Source of the DNA: Leptospira ilyithenensis
GTDB taxonomy: Bacteria; Spirochaetota; Leptospiria; Leptospirales; Leptospiraceae
Length of the DNA: 64,000 nt
Assembly (NCBI RefSeq): GCF_004771005.1
Contig: NZ_RQHV01000038.1
Location: 94,047 to 158,046 of the forward strand
Reading direction: 5' to 3'
The position numbers were made by a program, and so were the translations under genes. The notes under the pieces are model-generated. The model was not told where the DNA came from. It was given only the letters and a program-made list of their open reading frames with translations, and did no database searches. Positions 39,447-49,479 of this stretch are shown one piece after another. The stretch's first letter is position 1. Each line of letters opens with the position of its first letter.

Positions 39447-39500
39447 TAGCCTGAGACTATATACTATTTTCATAAAATAGAACTCAATTTTCTCAGGCTA
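39447..39500. promoter_or_regulatory. nested inverted repeats between divergent cyclase and transporter genes
   Basis: Outer arms TAGCCTGAGA (39447-39456) and TCTCAGGCTA (39491-39500) are perfectly complementary. Inside, CTATTTT (39464-39470) and AAAATAG (39474-39480) form a second perfect stem around CAT. No T-tract follows, so a regulatory dyad or cruciform is more likely than a terminator. Confidence 0.5.
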
Positions 39501-39572
39501 CATTGAAAATTAGACTTTTATTATGGTATATGGGTTTATCTTTTAGTGTCTAAAAAATCGGAATTGTAAATT

Positions 39573-41765
39573 ATGAAAAATTTTTCTATAAAAGATGATT
39601 TGATAGCAGGAGCGGTTGTTTTCCTTGTCGCCGTTCCTCTTTGTTTGGGGATTGCTTTGGCTTCGGGAGCTCCGTTGTTTTCCGGGCTGATCGGCGGAAT
39701 TATCGGCGGGGTTTTTGTTTCCTTGGTCAGTAAGTCCCATACTAGTATCAGTGGACCTGCTGCCGGTCTCAGTGCGGTTGTTTTTAGCGGTATTGCAAGA
39801 CTCGGCTCTTATGAAGCTTTCGCTTTGGCTGTCTTTTTTGCGGGGGTTTTGCAGATATTCGCCGGGTTACTTAGGTTAGGTGTTGTTGCCAATTATTTTC
39901 CTTCGAGCGTGATTCACGGACTTATGGCAGCCATTGGTACCATTTTAATTCTGAAACAGATTCCCCATTTGGTAGGCTTTGACAAAGATACGGAAGGAGA
40001 TTTTGCTTTCTTTCAATCGGATAATGAAAATACTTTTTCCGAGTTATTGAATGCGGCGAACGGATATCAGATCGGATCGCTTCTGATCGGAGTGAGTTCC
40101 TTGCTCCTTTTGTTTTATCTGACCAAAAGAAAAAAAGAAAATTCCGTTCCTCCTTTTTTTACGGTGATTCTTTACGCTTTGGCTTTGAATTTTATTCTGG
40201 AAAAAATTTCATTTTTTCCCGCAAGCGGATCTCATTTGGTAAATGTTCCGGTCAGTTCCAATTGGAACGAGTTCCTTCAGTATTTCACATTTCCCGATTT
40301 TTCTTATATAACAAATTATAAGGTTTATCTGACAGCTGCGGTAATTGCCATAGTTGCTTCTTTGGAAACATTGCTGAATATTGAAGCAGTAGATAAGCTT
40401 GACCAACACAAGCGGCACACTCCACCAAACAGGGAGTTATTGGCACAGGGAGGAGGAAATATTCTTTCCGGGCTTTTGGGAGGACTTCCTTTAACCTCGG
40501 TGATTGTTCGGGGAAGTGTAGGAATCCAGGCCGGAGGACAAACGAAATTCACTTCCTTGGTCCATGGAATTTTGATCTTACTGGTCGTTGCTTTTTTCCC
40601 GAAGATCCTGAATCGGATCCCTCTTTCCGCACTTGCCGCCATTCTGATTGTTACCGGCTATAAGTTAGCAAGTGTTTCATTGTTTCGGAATATGTATAAA
40701 AAAGGAAACAATCAGTTTTACCCTTTTCTGATAACAATCATTTCGATTGTTTTTACGGATCTTCTCATTGGTATCACCATCGGTATCACTGTAGGTTTTT
40801 TCTTTATCCTGAGAAACAACATGAAGAATGCATTTCAAATTATTGAAGAGAGTCGTTATAATAAAATCACAACAAGAATCCGTCTTTCCGAAGAAGCGAC
40901 TTTTTTAAACAAACCGTTCTTAAAAAACAAACTCTACGAATTTCCGAACGGATCAAGTGTTACTTTGGATGCTTATTCTGCGGAGTATGTGGATCCTGAT
41001 ATCATTGAAATGATCAAAGACTTTGCGGAAACAGTTGCTCCCGAAAAAAATATAGAAGTCAATTTGGTCGGATTCAAAGAGAATTATAGTTTTATTGACC
41101 ATTATCAAAGGGTAGATGTGGTAACTTCAGAATTGCAAAAATCCATTGCACCGGAAGAGATCCTTCGGATTTTAAAAGACGGAAATCTTCGGTTTGTCTC
41201 GGGGAACCGAATCGAAAAAGACCTGCTGCATCAGATGAATCTTACTTCCGAAGGGCAAAACCCTCTCGCTGTAGTACTGAGCTGTATGGATTCCCGAACT
41301 TCCGTAGAACTGGTGTTTGATATGGGACTAGGAGATCTTTTTAGCATCAGGGTAGCCGGGAATGTTGTGAATCCTGATATTTTGGCAAGTATCGAATACG
41401 CCTGTCAGGTGGTTGGAACCAAATTGATACTTGTTTTGGGGCATACCGGTTGCGGTGCCATCAAAGGTGCTTGTTCCGATGTTAAAATCGGAAAATTGCC
41501 AATTTTACTGAAAAAAATCCAGCCTGTCATTGCGGAAGAAAAATCGATTAAATTGAATCGAAATGCGAATAACGATGATTTTGTGAATAAAGTGGCTCTA
41601 CTCAATACAAAAAAAAGTATGCAGGACATTATGAACCAAAGCCCACTTATCCGGAGTTTGGTTCAATCCGAAAAGGTAGGTCTCTACGGAGCGATGTATG
41701 ACATTCATTCGGGTGAAGTTCGCTTTACGGAAAAGTATATTGCAAAAACAAAAACCCGCAAATAA
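39573..41765 (+). CDS. SulP-family anion transporter fused to beta-carbonic anhydrase
   Basis: 730 aa. Residues about 1-415 are a SulP permease with 10 or more membrane segments (SGPAAGLSAVVFSG is typical), about 425-510 a degenerate STAS-like domain (YEFPNGSSVTLDAYSAEYVD) and about 520-725 a beta-carbonic anhydrase. Zinc ligands and partner residues are complete: Cys571, Asp573, Arg575 (SCMDSR), His624 and Cys627 (GHTGCGA). The fusion suggests bicarbonate uptake coupled to CO2/HCO3- interconversion at the inner membrane. Bacterial SulP-carbonic anhydrase fusions are known. Divergent from the cyclase and convergent with the FG-GAP gene. Confidence 0.95.
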   Translation: MKNFSIKDDLIAGAVVFLVAVPLCLGIALASGAPLFSGLIGGIIGGVFVSLVSKSHTSISGPAAGLSAVVFSGIARLGSYEAFALAVFFAGVLQIFAGLLRLGVVANYFPSSVIHGLMAAIGTILILKQIPHLVGFDKDTEGDFAFFQSDNENTFSELLNAANGYQIGSLLIGVSSLLLLFYLTKRKKENSVPPFFTVILYALALNFILEKISFFPASGSHLVNVPVSSNWNEFLQYFTFPDFSYITNYKVYLTAAVIAIVASLETLLNIEAVDKLDQHKRHTPPNRELLAQGGGNILSGLLGGLPLTSVIVRGSVGIQAGGQTKFTSLVHGILILLVVAFFPKILNRIPLSALAAILIVTGYKLASVSLFRNMYKKGNNQFYPFLITIISIVFTDLLIGITIGITVGFFFILRNNMKNAFQIIEESRYNKITTRIRLSEEATFLNKPFLKNKLYEFPNGSSVTLDAYSAEYVDPDIIEMIKDFAETVAPEKNIEVNLVGFKENYSFIDHYQRVDVVTSELQKSIAPEEILRILKDGNLRFVSGNRIEKDLLHQMNLTSEGQNPLAVVLSCMDSRTSVELVFDMGLGDLFSIRVAGNVVNPDILASIEYACQVVGTKLILVLGHTGCGAIKGACSDVKIGKLPILLKKIQPVIAEEKSIKLNRNANNDDFVNKVALLNTKKSMQDIMNQSPLIRSLVQSEKVGLYGAMYDIHSGEVRFTEKYIAKTKTRK

Positions 41766-41777
41766 AGATGTTACGTA

Positions 41778-43562
41778 TTATAAGGAAAAACTGCTTCCGA
41801 AGTAATGGTTCCCTCCGGCAGTTCCTGTGATCGTGGTATTGGCAGAACTCGCATTTGTGGAAACTGATCCTGTTGACTGACTATGAAAAATATATGTTTC
41901 TCCTTGGTTATTGGAACCTTGGCCTGCGTTTCTGCTGGCGGCACCTACGATGACGTCAGAATATCCGTCTCCGTTGATATCGTGGAAGCTGACGTTTCCG
42001 AAGTTGTCGCCTCCGACGATTCCCACCTGAGTAAAGTTAGCTGCTGCGGGTCCGGCACTGGAAACTCCGCCCGACCCGGAAGAGAGAAATACATAACTTT
42101 CTCCTACACTGGAATTTCGAAGACGTGCTCCCACAAGAAGGTCTGCAAAACCATCGCCATTGCAATCTCCTAATGCGACTTGACCGAGTTGATCGGCAGC
42201 CGAGGTTCCGCTTAGAATCGCCCCGGCGGAGGAAGCTAAATTACTGGGTATACCGGAAGAACTTCCGTAAAACAAATAAGCCTGTCCTTGGTTTGAACCG
42301 AGACCTGCATTGACACCAATCCCACCTACGAAAAGGTCTCCGTATCCGTCTCCGTTCACATCTCCGATGGGGACTCCGCTTCCTCCAAACTGTCCGATCG
42401 ATCCTGTACCAGAAATTACCGTATTAGCAGAACTTGCCGCAGCCACATTTGCGATTCCGGAAGAACTTCCGAGAAAGACGTATGCCGCACCCATGTTCGA
42501 ATTTGCACTCATGGCTCCTACGGCCAGATCGGCAAAACCATCGTTATTGGTGTCTCCGATGTATAGGCTGGTTCCGAAATTGTCTCCTCCGCTAACACCT
42601 ATTTGAGTTGAATTTGCCGCACTTGCACTGCCTGTAGAAATACCAGAGGAGGAACCATGAAAAATATAAGTCGCTCCTTTTGCGGTACTTGCAGAAGTCG
42701 CTCCGACTGCTAAATCCGCGTATCCGTCCCCATTCACATCCCCTATATGAACTGTTCCGAAAAGTTCTCCTGAGTTAATGCCTGTTTGTATCGAATTCGC
42801 TGCACTTGCATTTGAAGAAGATATGCCTGCCGAACTGCCGTGAAAGATATATGTCTGGCCCGTGCTTGCAGAAAAGCCGGAAGCACCGACCGAAAAATCA
42901 CCGAATCCGTCTCCGTTTACATCACCTAACGCCAGGCTCACTCCGAACAGATCAGTACTTACTATGCCTGTAAGAACCGTACTCGCGGAAGCGGCACCCA
43001 TCGTGGAAATTCCATTTGCACTTCCGTAAAACAGATAGGCTTTGTTCAGTCCTTTGGCTCCGACTCCCAAATCAACATAACCGTCTCCGTTCACATCCTT
43101 GTTAGATCCTTTAATAAGTGTAATACTGCTTGATTCGGGGCTGGATCCGCTTGCGTTTCTTCCTCGGATTTGGATCGTATGTTTTGTTCCGTCTTTCCAG
43201 GTTGAGGCACCGATCGGCAATTTGAATTTCCACGGGTTCGTTCCTTCTGCGGAGGAAAAGGCGCCGTTGTCGATTGATAGTTCCACAAGGGAAACATCCG
43301 CATTGGCCGTGCCGACGAGAAACCCGGTCTGAACTAATCCTTTATTCAATACATTTGTGATCTTGGGTGTTTCCGGTCCTTGGGAATTGCTAACACAGGA
43401 AGGACTCGCCGCACATCTAATCCATTGGAATAAGAAATAATCGCTGCTTGCATAATCATTGGGATTGTTGAGATGGAGGGGGCCGCAAGAGAAAAACTGC
43501 AAGCTGAGTGGTAATAAATAAATGAAGCCGGTTTTATTAAGATTTTTTATATTTGTTAGCAT
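41778..43562 (-). CDS. FG-GAP (integrin-like) repeat lipoprotein
   Basis: 594 aa. Signal peptide with lipobox QFFSC, an Ig-like or chitobiase-type region at about 75-150, then seven beta-propeller repeats each carrying a calcium-type DxNxDGxxD motif (DVNGDGYVDLGVGA and variants). This is the integrin-alpha FG-GAP fold, usually a surface-exposed protein-binding propeller. I start at the ATG at 43562 because it gives the lipoprotein signal. The seven blades share nearly the same wording, indicating recent internal duplication. Ligand unknown. Confidence 0.9.
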   Translation of the reverse strand: MLTNIKNLNKTGFIYLLPLSLQFFSCGPLHLNNPNDYASSDYFLFQWIRCAASPSCVSNSQGPETPKITNVLNKGLVQTGFLVGTANADVSLVELSIDNGAFSSAEGTNPWKFKLPIGASTWKDGTKHTIQIRGRNASGSSPESSSITLIKGSNKDVNGDGYVDLGVGAKGLNKAYLFYGSANGISTMGAASASTVLTGIVSTDLFGVSLALGDVNGDGFGDFSVGASGFSASTGQTYIFHGSSAGISSSNASAANSIQTGINSGELFGTVHIGDVNGDGYADLAVGATSASTAKGATYIFHGSSSGISTGSASAANSTQIGVSGGDNFGTSLYIGDTNNDGFADLAVGAMSANSNMGAAYVFLGSSSGIANVAAASSANTVISGTGSIGQFGGSGVPIGDVNGDGYGDLFVGGIGVNAGLGSNQGQAYLFYGSSSGIPSNLASSAGAILSGTSAADQLGQVALGDCNGDGFADLLVGARLRNSSVGESYVFLSSGSGGVSSAGPAAANFTQVGIVGGDNFGNVSFHDINGDGYSDVIVGAASRNAGQGSNNQGETYIFHSQSTGSVSTNASSANTTITGTAGGNHYFGSSFSL

Positions 43563-43739
43563 CAGTATACACCTGCATCGGGTAGGGTTGAACTTTGCCA
43601 CCCGATGCGTCTCTTATCTCATATATTTGTCCATAATGCAAACCAAACATACCACGAAATAAATTTTTTACAAACCGGTTTGCCTTTTATTGGCAGGGTA
43701 TTTTTTTCCAATGGAAAATATAAAGGAATCTATCTTGTA

Positions 43740-45992
43740 TTAGCTAAATGTACCTGCAAGTCCTTCTTCAAAACGGAACGTCAGATCCGGAATCTTCCAA
43801 TTGGTTTTGCCTTCTTTCAAAATGAGGTTCAATTCTTTGGTTTCGGAAAAACCTCCGATTGCATAAGCAGTTAAACCTTTTTTTTCAAACTCTTCTTTGA
43901 TTTTAGATCCGTCCGTTGTTTTTGCAGAAATGATAAAGCTTGCACCTGTCTCACCGAATAACAAAGAATCTATTCTTCTTCCGCTAGTCTGCAAGACGGA
44001 AAGATCTGCATTCAAACCTAGTTCTCCTTGGATCGCAATCTTTGCGAGTGCCACAAGAATTCCACCTAAGGATAAATCTTTTGCGGAAGAAATGATCCCC
44101 GCTTTATGAAGAGAAAGTAGAGTATCGATTGTATCTTTTTCTTTTTCCAAAGAGAAGTTGGGAATTTTTCCGGTATCCAGTTTGTGAAATACGGAAAGGT
44201 ATTCCGACCCGGATACGCTGGGATCAAAATGGCCTACTAGAAAAAGGGATAAACCGGATTTGTCGGAAGTCTTCGGATAAGTGTGGAGCCCCCGGGATAC
44301 GTCATCAATGAGTCCCACCATACCGATGGTAGGTGTAGGGAACACCGGACCTTCGGGGGATTCGTTGTAAAAGGAAACATTTCCGCCTGTGACGGGCAAA
44401 CCCATGTAACGACAAGCATCTCCCAGTCCCCGCACACATTCGCTGAATACATAATAGTTTTCCGGAATATAAGGATTTCCGAAATTGAGATTGTTGGTCA
44501 CTCCGTAAGGTGCAGCACCTGTAGAGGCAACATTTCTAGCCGATTCGCAAACAGCCCACGCAGCACCTTGGTATGGATCCAAATACGTGTAACGGGAGTT
44601 ACAATCTGTTGCTATCGCGATTCCTTTTTTTGTTTCGGGAATTCTGACAAGTCCTCCGTCTTCTCCGGGAGGCACTACTTTTACGAGTCCCACCTCGGTG
44701 TCATACTGTTCGTAAATAGGTCTGCGAGAAGATAAATTCCAGGAAGCTAAAAACTTAGGTAGATCGGAATGCGCCTCGTCCAAAGAAATTTCAGGAAGGG
44801 AAGACTCCAGGAATGTTTGCACCTGATCCAGGTAAGCCGGTCTTTTTTCTTCCCGTACATATCTGGGAGCGCCGCCACCGAGAACCAGTGACTCCGCAGG
44901 AATCTCCGCTTTCAGTTTTCCATCTTTTCGGATACGAATCATCCCGTCTCCGGTGACTGTTCCTATTTCTACGGAAGCAAGTCCCCATTTATGAAAAATT
45001 TCACTGAGTTCCTTTTCTTTGCCTTCGACGGGAACCACTAACATCCGTTCTTGGGATTCGGACAACATGATCTCGTATGCGTTCATTCCTGATTCGCGGA
45101 GAGGAACTTTGTCCAGATCCACATCCATTCCGGTTTTGCCTTTGGCACTCATTTCCGAAGTGGCACAGGAAATTCCCGCAGCACCCATATCCTGGATTCC
45201 CACAAGGACTTTCTTTTGGATGGCTTCAAGAGACGCTTCCATCAAAAGTTTTTCCATAAACGGATCTCCCACTTGCACGGCAGATCTTTTTTCTTCCGAT
45301 TCTTTGGACAAATCTTTGGAAGCAAATGAAGCTCCGTGAATTCCGTCACGTCCTGTGGTTGCGCCTACGATATATACTTTGTGTCCTACTTTTCCGCTTG
45401 TGGAAGCGGACGCCATCTGGTCATGTTTGGCGATTCCCACTGTCATCGCATTTACCAAGGGGTTTTTGGTGAATGTAGGGTGGATGAATAATTCTCCTCC
45501 TCCTACGGCAATTCCCAATGCATTTCCGTAATCTCCGATGCCTTTGACTGCGCGTGAAAGAAGATATTTGTTCCGAGGCTCGGATGGTTCACCAAACCTG
45601 AGTGAGTTGAGAGAAGTGATCGGTCTTGCGCCCATGGTAAAAATATCTCTCATGATTCCGCCCACACCTGTTGCAGCACCTTGGTAAGGTTCTACGGCGG
45701 TGGGATGATTGTGGCTTTCTATTTTGAAAACGACTGCAAGCCCGTCCCCAATGTCCATGGCCCCCGCGTTTTCTTCCCCCGCCTGGGCGAGAAGTTTGTC
45801 CGATTTAGTGGGAAGTGTTTTTAGTTTGAGAATGGAGTTTTTATAAGAACAATGTTCCGACCACATGGCTGAAAAAATTCCAAGTTCTGTGGAATTGGGA
45901 ACTCTTCCTAAAATATTTTGAATTTGATTGAATTCGTCTTCGGTTAACCCGTGTTCTTTGGCGTCGTTCAGTGTTACAGAATCTTTTTCCAT
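43740..45992 (-). CDS. purL: phosphoribosylformylglycinamidine synthase II
   Basis: 750 aa, the small PurL type that works with separate PurQ and PurS in purine synthesis. Seen: FSAMWSEHCSYKNS, FKIESHNHPTAVEPYQGAATGVGG and the later nucleotide motifs LAVVFKIESHNH and NLNFGNPYIPENY. Full length with no break. The flavin reductase gene lies 15 bases upstream on the same strand. An unrelated spurious frame overlaps its 3' end on the other strand. Confidence 0.97.
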   Translation of the reverse strand: MEKDSVTLNDAKEHGLTEDEFNQIQNILGRVPNSTELGIFSAMWSEHCSYKNSILKLKTLPTKSDKLLAQAGEENAGAMDIGDGLAVVFKIESHNHPTAVEPYQGAATGVGGIMRDIFTMGARPITSLNSLRFGEPSEPRNKYLLSRAVKGIGDYGNALGIAVGGGELFIHPTFTKNPLVNAMTVGIAKHDQMASASTSGKVGHKVYIVGATTGRDGIHGASFASKDLSKESEEKRSAVQVGDPFMEKLLMEASLEAIQKKVLVGIQDMGAAGISCATSEMSAKGKTGMDVDLDKVPLRESGMNAYEIMLSESQERMLVVPVEGKEKELSEIFHKWGLASVEIGTVTGDGMIRIRKDGKLKAEIPAESLVLGGGAPRYVREEKRPAYLDQVQTFLESSLPEISLDEAHSDLPKFLASWNLSSRRPIYEQYDTEVGLVKVVPPGEDGGLVRIPETKKGIAIATDCNSRYTYLDPYQGAAWAVCESARNVASTGAAPYGVTNNLNFGNPYIPENYYVFSECVRGLGDACRYMGLPVTGGNVSFYNESPEGPVFPTPTIGMVGLIDDVSRGLHTYPKTSDKSGLSLFLVGHFDPSVSGSEYLSVFHKLDTGKIPNFSLEKEKDTIDTLLSLHKAGIISSAKDLSLGGILVALAKIAIQGELGLNADLSVLQTSGRRIDSLLFGETGASFIISAKTTDGSKIKEEFEKKGLTAYAIGGFSETKELNLILKEGKTNWKIPDLTFRFEEGLAGTFS

Positions 45993-46007
45993 TCGTAAGA
46001 GATTTCC

Positions 46008-46484
46008 TTAAATCGTATGATAGTTTCGGTTGAAATAAAGCAGAGGGGCGTTCTCACTCGAGTTACTGTCTTCCACATGTCCGATCATGATCCAATGGTC
46101 GCCTGAATCTAAAATTTGAAACAAAGAACAGTCCAGGGAGGCTAAGGTCCCGTTCAGAACGGGGGCACCGGTGACCAGGCGAATTGGGTTTTGACCTGCT
46201 AAAACTTCTTCTTTGTCCAGGGAACTAGAGGCAAAATCAGCGGAAATTTGTTTTTGTTCCGAACTGAGAATATTCACTGAAAATGCATTTGCGGACTCGA
46301 TTGCCTCTTTTGCCGGACTATTTTTGTCCAAACAGAAGAGTACCAATGGGGGTTCCAGGGAAACGGAACTGAAGCTGGAAACCGTAATTCCGCCCTTTTT
46401 AGCCTTGGATTCGTAACAAATCACAGAGACACCGCTTGCCCAAAGAGATAATGCTTTTTTGAATTTTTCGGAAGAAACTGCCAT
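46008..46484 (-). CDS. flavin reductase-like FMN-binding protein
   Basis: 158 aa, a split-barrel flavin reductase domain as in HpaC/NTAB small components: LWASGVSVICYESKAKKGGITVSSF, LEPPLVLFCLDKNSPAKEAI and HWIMIGHVEDS. It would reduce or bind FMN for a partner mono-oxygenase; none is visible here. Just upstream of purL and probably cotranscribed with it. Confidence 0.88.
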   Translation of the reverse strand: MAVSSEKFKKALSLWASGVSVICYESKAKKGGITVSSFSSVSLEPPLVLFCLDKNSPAKEAIESANAFSVNILSSEQKQISADFASSSLDKEEVLAGQNPIRLVTGAPVLNGTLASLDCSLFQILDSGDHWIMIGHVEDSNSSENAPLLYFNRNYHTI

Positions 46485-46608
46485 TCTTTGTCGTCTCCTA
46501 GTTCTAAATTACAGGATTTGGAATCATTCTGAAAAAGAAAATCAATTTGACCATTTTCGGCGGGAACCATTCTAATCTATAGTAGGGCCTAAGAGGAAAT
46601 TAGACTTC

Positions 46609-46971
46609 ATGAAAACTCTGACAAAACACCGAGAACTTGTGCTCCAGGACCTAATGGAGAGAAAAGACCATCCTACGGCAAAGATGGTTTTCGAATCGGT
46701 ACGTTCGAAAGCAGACCGAATCAGTTTTGCTACCGTTTACAATTCTTTGGAATATCTCGTTGAGAATGGAATGGTAAATAAACTCAATATCGAATCCGAC
46801 TCCGTTCGTTACGATGCATTCCTGGACAAACACTCCCATTTGATTTGCCGTTCCTGCGGAATGGTGATGGACATCCCATCGGTCACTCTTCCCAATTTGG
46901 AATTCCAGCACCTTGGATTTGAAGTGGAACACGTAGACATCAATATCATCGGTCGTTGCCAAAACTGTTAA
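46609..46971 (+). CDS. Fur/PerR-family regulator
   Basis: 120 aa. Winged-helix half includes TVYNSLEYLVENGMV; metal half includes the His-rich DKHSHLICRSCG and ends in GRCQNC, giving the two structural zinc CxxC pairs. The DKHSH position is more like PerR than iron-type Fur, so a peroxide sensor is possible but not proved. Somewhat short at the N-terminus. A TTGACC (46547-46552) with TCTAAT 18 bases later is a promoter candidate. Divergent from the flavin reductase gene, which it might regulate. Confidence 0.88.
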   Translation: MKTLTKHRELVLQDLMERKDHPTAKMVFESVRSKADRISFATVYNSLEYLVENGMVNKLNIESDSVRYDAFLDKHSHLICRSCGMVMDIPSVTLPNLEFQHLGFEVEHVDINIIGRCQNC

Positions 46972-47008
46972 TTTGACGAACAAGCGCCCGGATTCTTAGC
47001 TTGTATAT

Positions 47009-48784
47009 ATGGGCATAATCAAAACTCTTTCTGCGGACTTGATCAATCAAATCGCCGCAGGGGAAGTGATCGAATCTTCTCATTCCATCCTCAAAGAATT
47101 ACTCGAAAACTCAATTGATGCAGGGGCTGAAAAAATCGAGATCCTCACGGAAAATGCGGGACTCGGCAAAATTATAGTTTCTGACGATGGACATGGAATT
47201 TCCGAAGAGGATCTGCCTCTTGCCGTTCAGCGTTATGCGACGTCCAAAATCCAAAGTTTCCAGGATCTGGAAAATGTATACACATTCGGATTTCGCGGGG
47301 AAGCTCTCGCTTCCATTGCATCCGTCTCTCATCTAACTGTTGATAGTGGAGTTGGAGAAGGAAGAACTGCTTTTCGTGTGCATGTGGAAGACGGAAAAAT
47401 TAAAGAAAAGGAAATGGTTCCTCATTTCAGAGGAACCAAAATTGAAATCAGGGATTTGTTTTATAATACTCCCGTTCGCCGCAAATTTCTCAAATCCGAG
47501 ATAGGAGAGGAGAAAAAAAACAGAAACAGAGTGCAGGTCACGGCTCTCGCAGAACCATCTGTCGGTTTTCGTTACATGCAAAACGGAAAAGAGGTTTTGA
47601 ATGTTTCGAAAGAATCCCACTTCGAAAGGGTTCTTTCCGTGTTCGGTGAAAATCTAAGAGACCATCTACTCATCGTTCGTATCGAAAGAAACGGAGTGAT
47701 CCTGGAAGGTTGGATTTCTCATCCGGATTTTTACAAATCCAACAGAACGGGGCAATATTTCTATGTAAATAAGCGTCCTGTAGAGCTTAAGTTCAGCTCA
47801 CAAATTTTGAAAAAATGTTATGGAGAGTTGTTACCGTCGGGCGCTCATCCTTACGCGTTTTTATTTTTTACCATCCCTCCCGAACATCTGGATGTAAATG
47901 TACATCCCCAAAAAAAAGAAGTCCGGTTCCTGTCGGAGGAAACCATTACCGGGTTGCTCTTCCAAGGGATTCAGAATGTGTTACGTTCTTCCACTCCCGT
48001 GGAATTTTTGGAAATGCGTCGCAGACTTTCCATGCCGATTCCTTATGATAGGGCGGAGGAAAACAGACAGAGTTTCGGATTTGCAACCGGAGCCGGGGAA
48101 AGCCCCGGTCTCGGACTTCCTTCCACATTGCCGTTTCGTTCCCATTATTCTTTGGAAGGAGTGGAGCCCGGAATCAACTTATTCCAGTTAAGCGACAATC
48201 CTAAAAAACATCATTCCTTTGTTCCTAAAAAACATTACGGCATCATCTTCGAAACATTTATCCTGGCTGAGGCGGAAGACGGACTTTATATCATAGATCA
48301 ACACACTGCTCATGAACGGATTCGTTATGAAGAAGTACTTCGCGATTTAAAACAAAAAGCATATAAGGCACAACCTCTTCTGACTCCGATTCGGATCGAA
48401 ATGACAAAAGAAGAGGCAGAGGACGCATTGAAACACAGTGAGTCTTTGGAAAAACTGGGAATACTACTCGAACCTTTTTCCGGAGGAACGATCCTCGTTC
48501 GGGAAGTTCCCAGTTATATCGATCCGGGAAAAGAACAGGAGACCATTCTTGATTTTTTCGAGAGAAAAGCGGACAAAGACGAATCCGAGTTATACGATGA
48601 GATGGCAAAGTGCGTAGCTTGCCGTTCGGCCGTCAAAAAAGGGGATCAGATTTCCGATCAGATCATTGCAGAGTTATTACAAAGGCTTTCCTATTGCGAA
48701 AATCCTTCTCTTTGTCCTCATGGTCGTCCCACTCTGATCAAACTCACACGTTATGATTTGGAAAAGATGTTCCATCGGATTTAG
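47009..48784 (+). CDS. mutL: DNA mismatch repair protein MutL
   Basis: 591 aa. N-terminal GHKL ATPase motifs: [24 protein letters not shown] and [17 protein letters not shown]. The C-terminal endonuclease motif [12 protein letters not shown] is present, as are [10 protein letters not shown] and CPHGRP, so it should nick DNA as in organisms without MutH. Odd: the usual GEVVERPxSVVKEL segment reads [14 protein letters not shown]. 37 bases after the PerR/Fur gene. Confidence 0.96.
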   Translation: MGIIKTLSADLINQIAAGEVIESSHSILKELLENSIDAGAEKIEILTENAGLGKIIVSDDGHGISEEDLPLAVQRYATSKIQSFQDLENVYTFGFRGEALASIASVSHLTVDSGVGEGRTAFRVHVEDGKIKEKEMVPHFRGTKIEIRDLFYNTPVRRKFLKSEIGEEKKNRNRVQVTALAEPSVGFRYMQNGKEVLNVSKESHFERVLSVFGENLRDHLLIVRIERNGVILEGWISHPDFYKSNRTGQYFYVNKRPVELKFSSQILKKCYGELLPSGAHPYAFLFFTIPPEHLDVNVHPQKKEVRFLSEETITGLLFQGIQNVLRSSTPVEFLEMRRRLSMPIPYDRAEENRQSFGFATGAGESPGLGLPSTLPFRSHYSLEGVEPGINLFQLSDNPKKHHSFVPKKHYGIIFETFILAEAEDGLYIIDQHTAHERIRYEEVLRDLKQKAYKAQPLLTPIRIEMTKEEAEDALKHSESLEKLGILLEPFSGGTILVREVPSYIDPGKEQETILDFFERKADKDESELYDEMAKCVACRSAVKKGDQISDQIIAELLQRLSYCENPSLCPHGRPTLIKLTRYDLEKMFHRI

Positions 48785-48896
48785 AAAGTTTGCAAAAGCG
48801 CGAGGGATTGGGGCTTTCTTTGGCTCTAAAAACATTGAATTATTTAACGCCAAAACAATACTTGCTCCAATGCCACGTCCACTAGAAGGCAAAAAC

Positions 48897-49475
48897 ATGA
48901 CCCTCCGGGATAAGGAAAAAATCCTTCTCCAAAAGATCAAATCGGGGGACCCTACCGCCTATATGACACTTGTTTCTCCTTTTCGGGAGAGACTATTCCG
49001 TAAGGCAGTTTCCATGGTCAAAGACTCGGATGATGCGGAAGACATCGTTCAGGAAGCATTGATTTCCGGCTACCGCTCGATACAAAACTTTCGCGCCGAA
49101 GCAGGGGTTTATACCTGGCTTTATCGGATTGTAGTCAACAAGTCAAAGGATTTGCTCGCAAAACGCAAACGCGGCAAAGAAAAGCCTATGGATGACTCCG
49201 GGGACAACCAATTCGTAGACGATCGAATGGGTTATGAAAAAAAATTAGAACTTTCTGAAGAGTCCAGTTATCTAATGGATAAGATTGGCCTGCTGGAAGA
49301 TTCCTACAAACAAGTTCTAGAGCTGCGTTATTTCGAAAATCTTTCCTATAATGAGATTGCCGAAATCATGGAAACGAATGTAGGGACAGTCAAAAGTCGT
49401 CTCTTTAAAGCGAAGGAGTTTCTAAAACACCTAATCCTCAAAGACGAAAGAGGAGAAGGGTTTTTTGAGAAGTAA
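48897..49475 (+). CDS. ECF-type RNA polymerase sigma factor
   Basis: 192 aa. Region 2 (DDAEDIVQEALISGYRSIQNF, YTWLYRIVVNKSKDLL) and region 4 (YKQVLELRYFENLSYNEIAEIM ... VGTVKSRLFKAKEFL) are complete, with no region 3. I start at the ATG at 48897, preceded by AGAAGGC. It lies 112 bases after mutL and about 5 bases before the next gene, a membrane protein that could be its anti-sigma factor. Confidence 0.93.
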   Translation: MTLRDKEKILLQKIKSGDPTAYMTLVSPFRERLFRKAVSMVKDSDDAEDIVQEALISGYRSIQNFRAEAGVYTWLYRIVVNKSKDLLAKRKRGKEKPMDDSGDNQFVDDRMGYEKKLELSEESSYLMDKIGLLEDSYKQVLELRYFENLSYNEIAEIMETNVGTVKSRLFKAKEFLKHLILKDERGEGFFEK

Positions 49476-49479
49476 TATT

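Noticed and set aside
43605..43874. Plus-strand frame overlapping the 3' end of purL
   Set aside because: More than half lies inside purL antisense; no domain or signal peptide.
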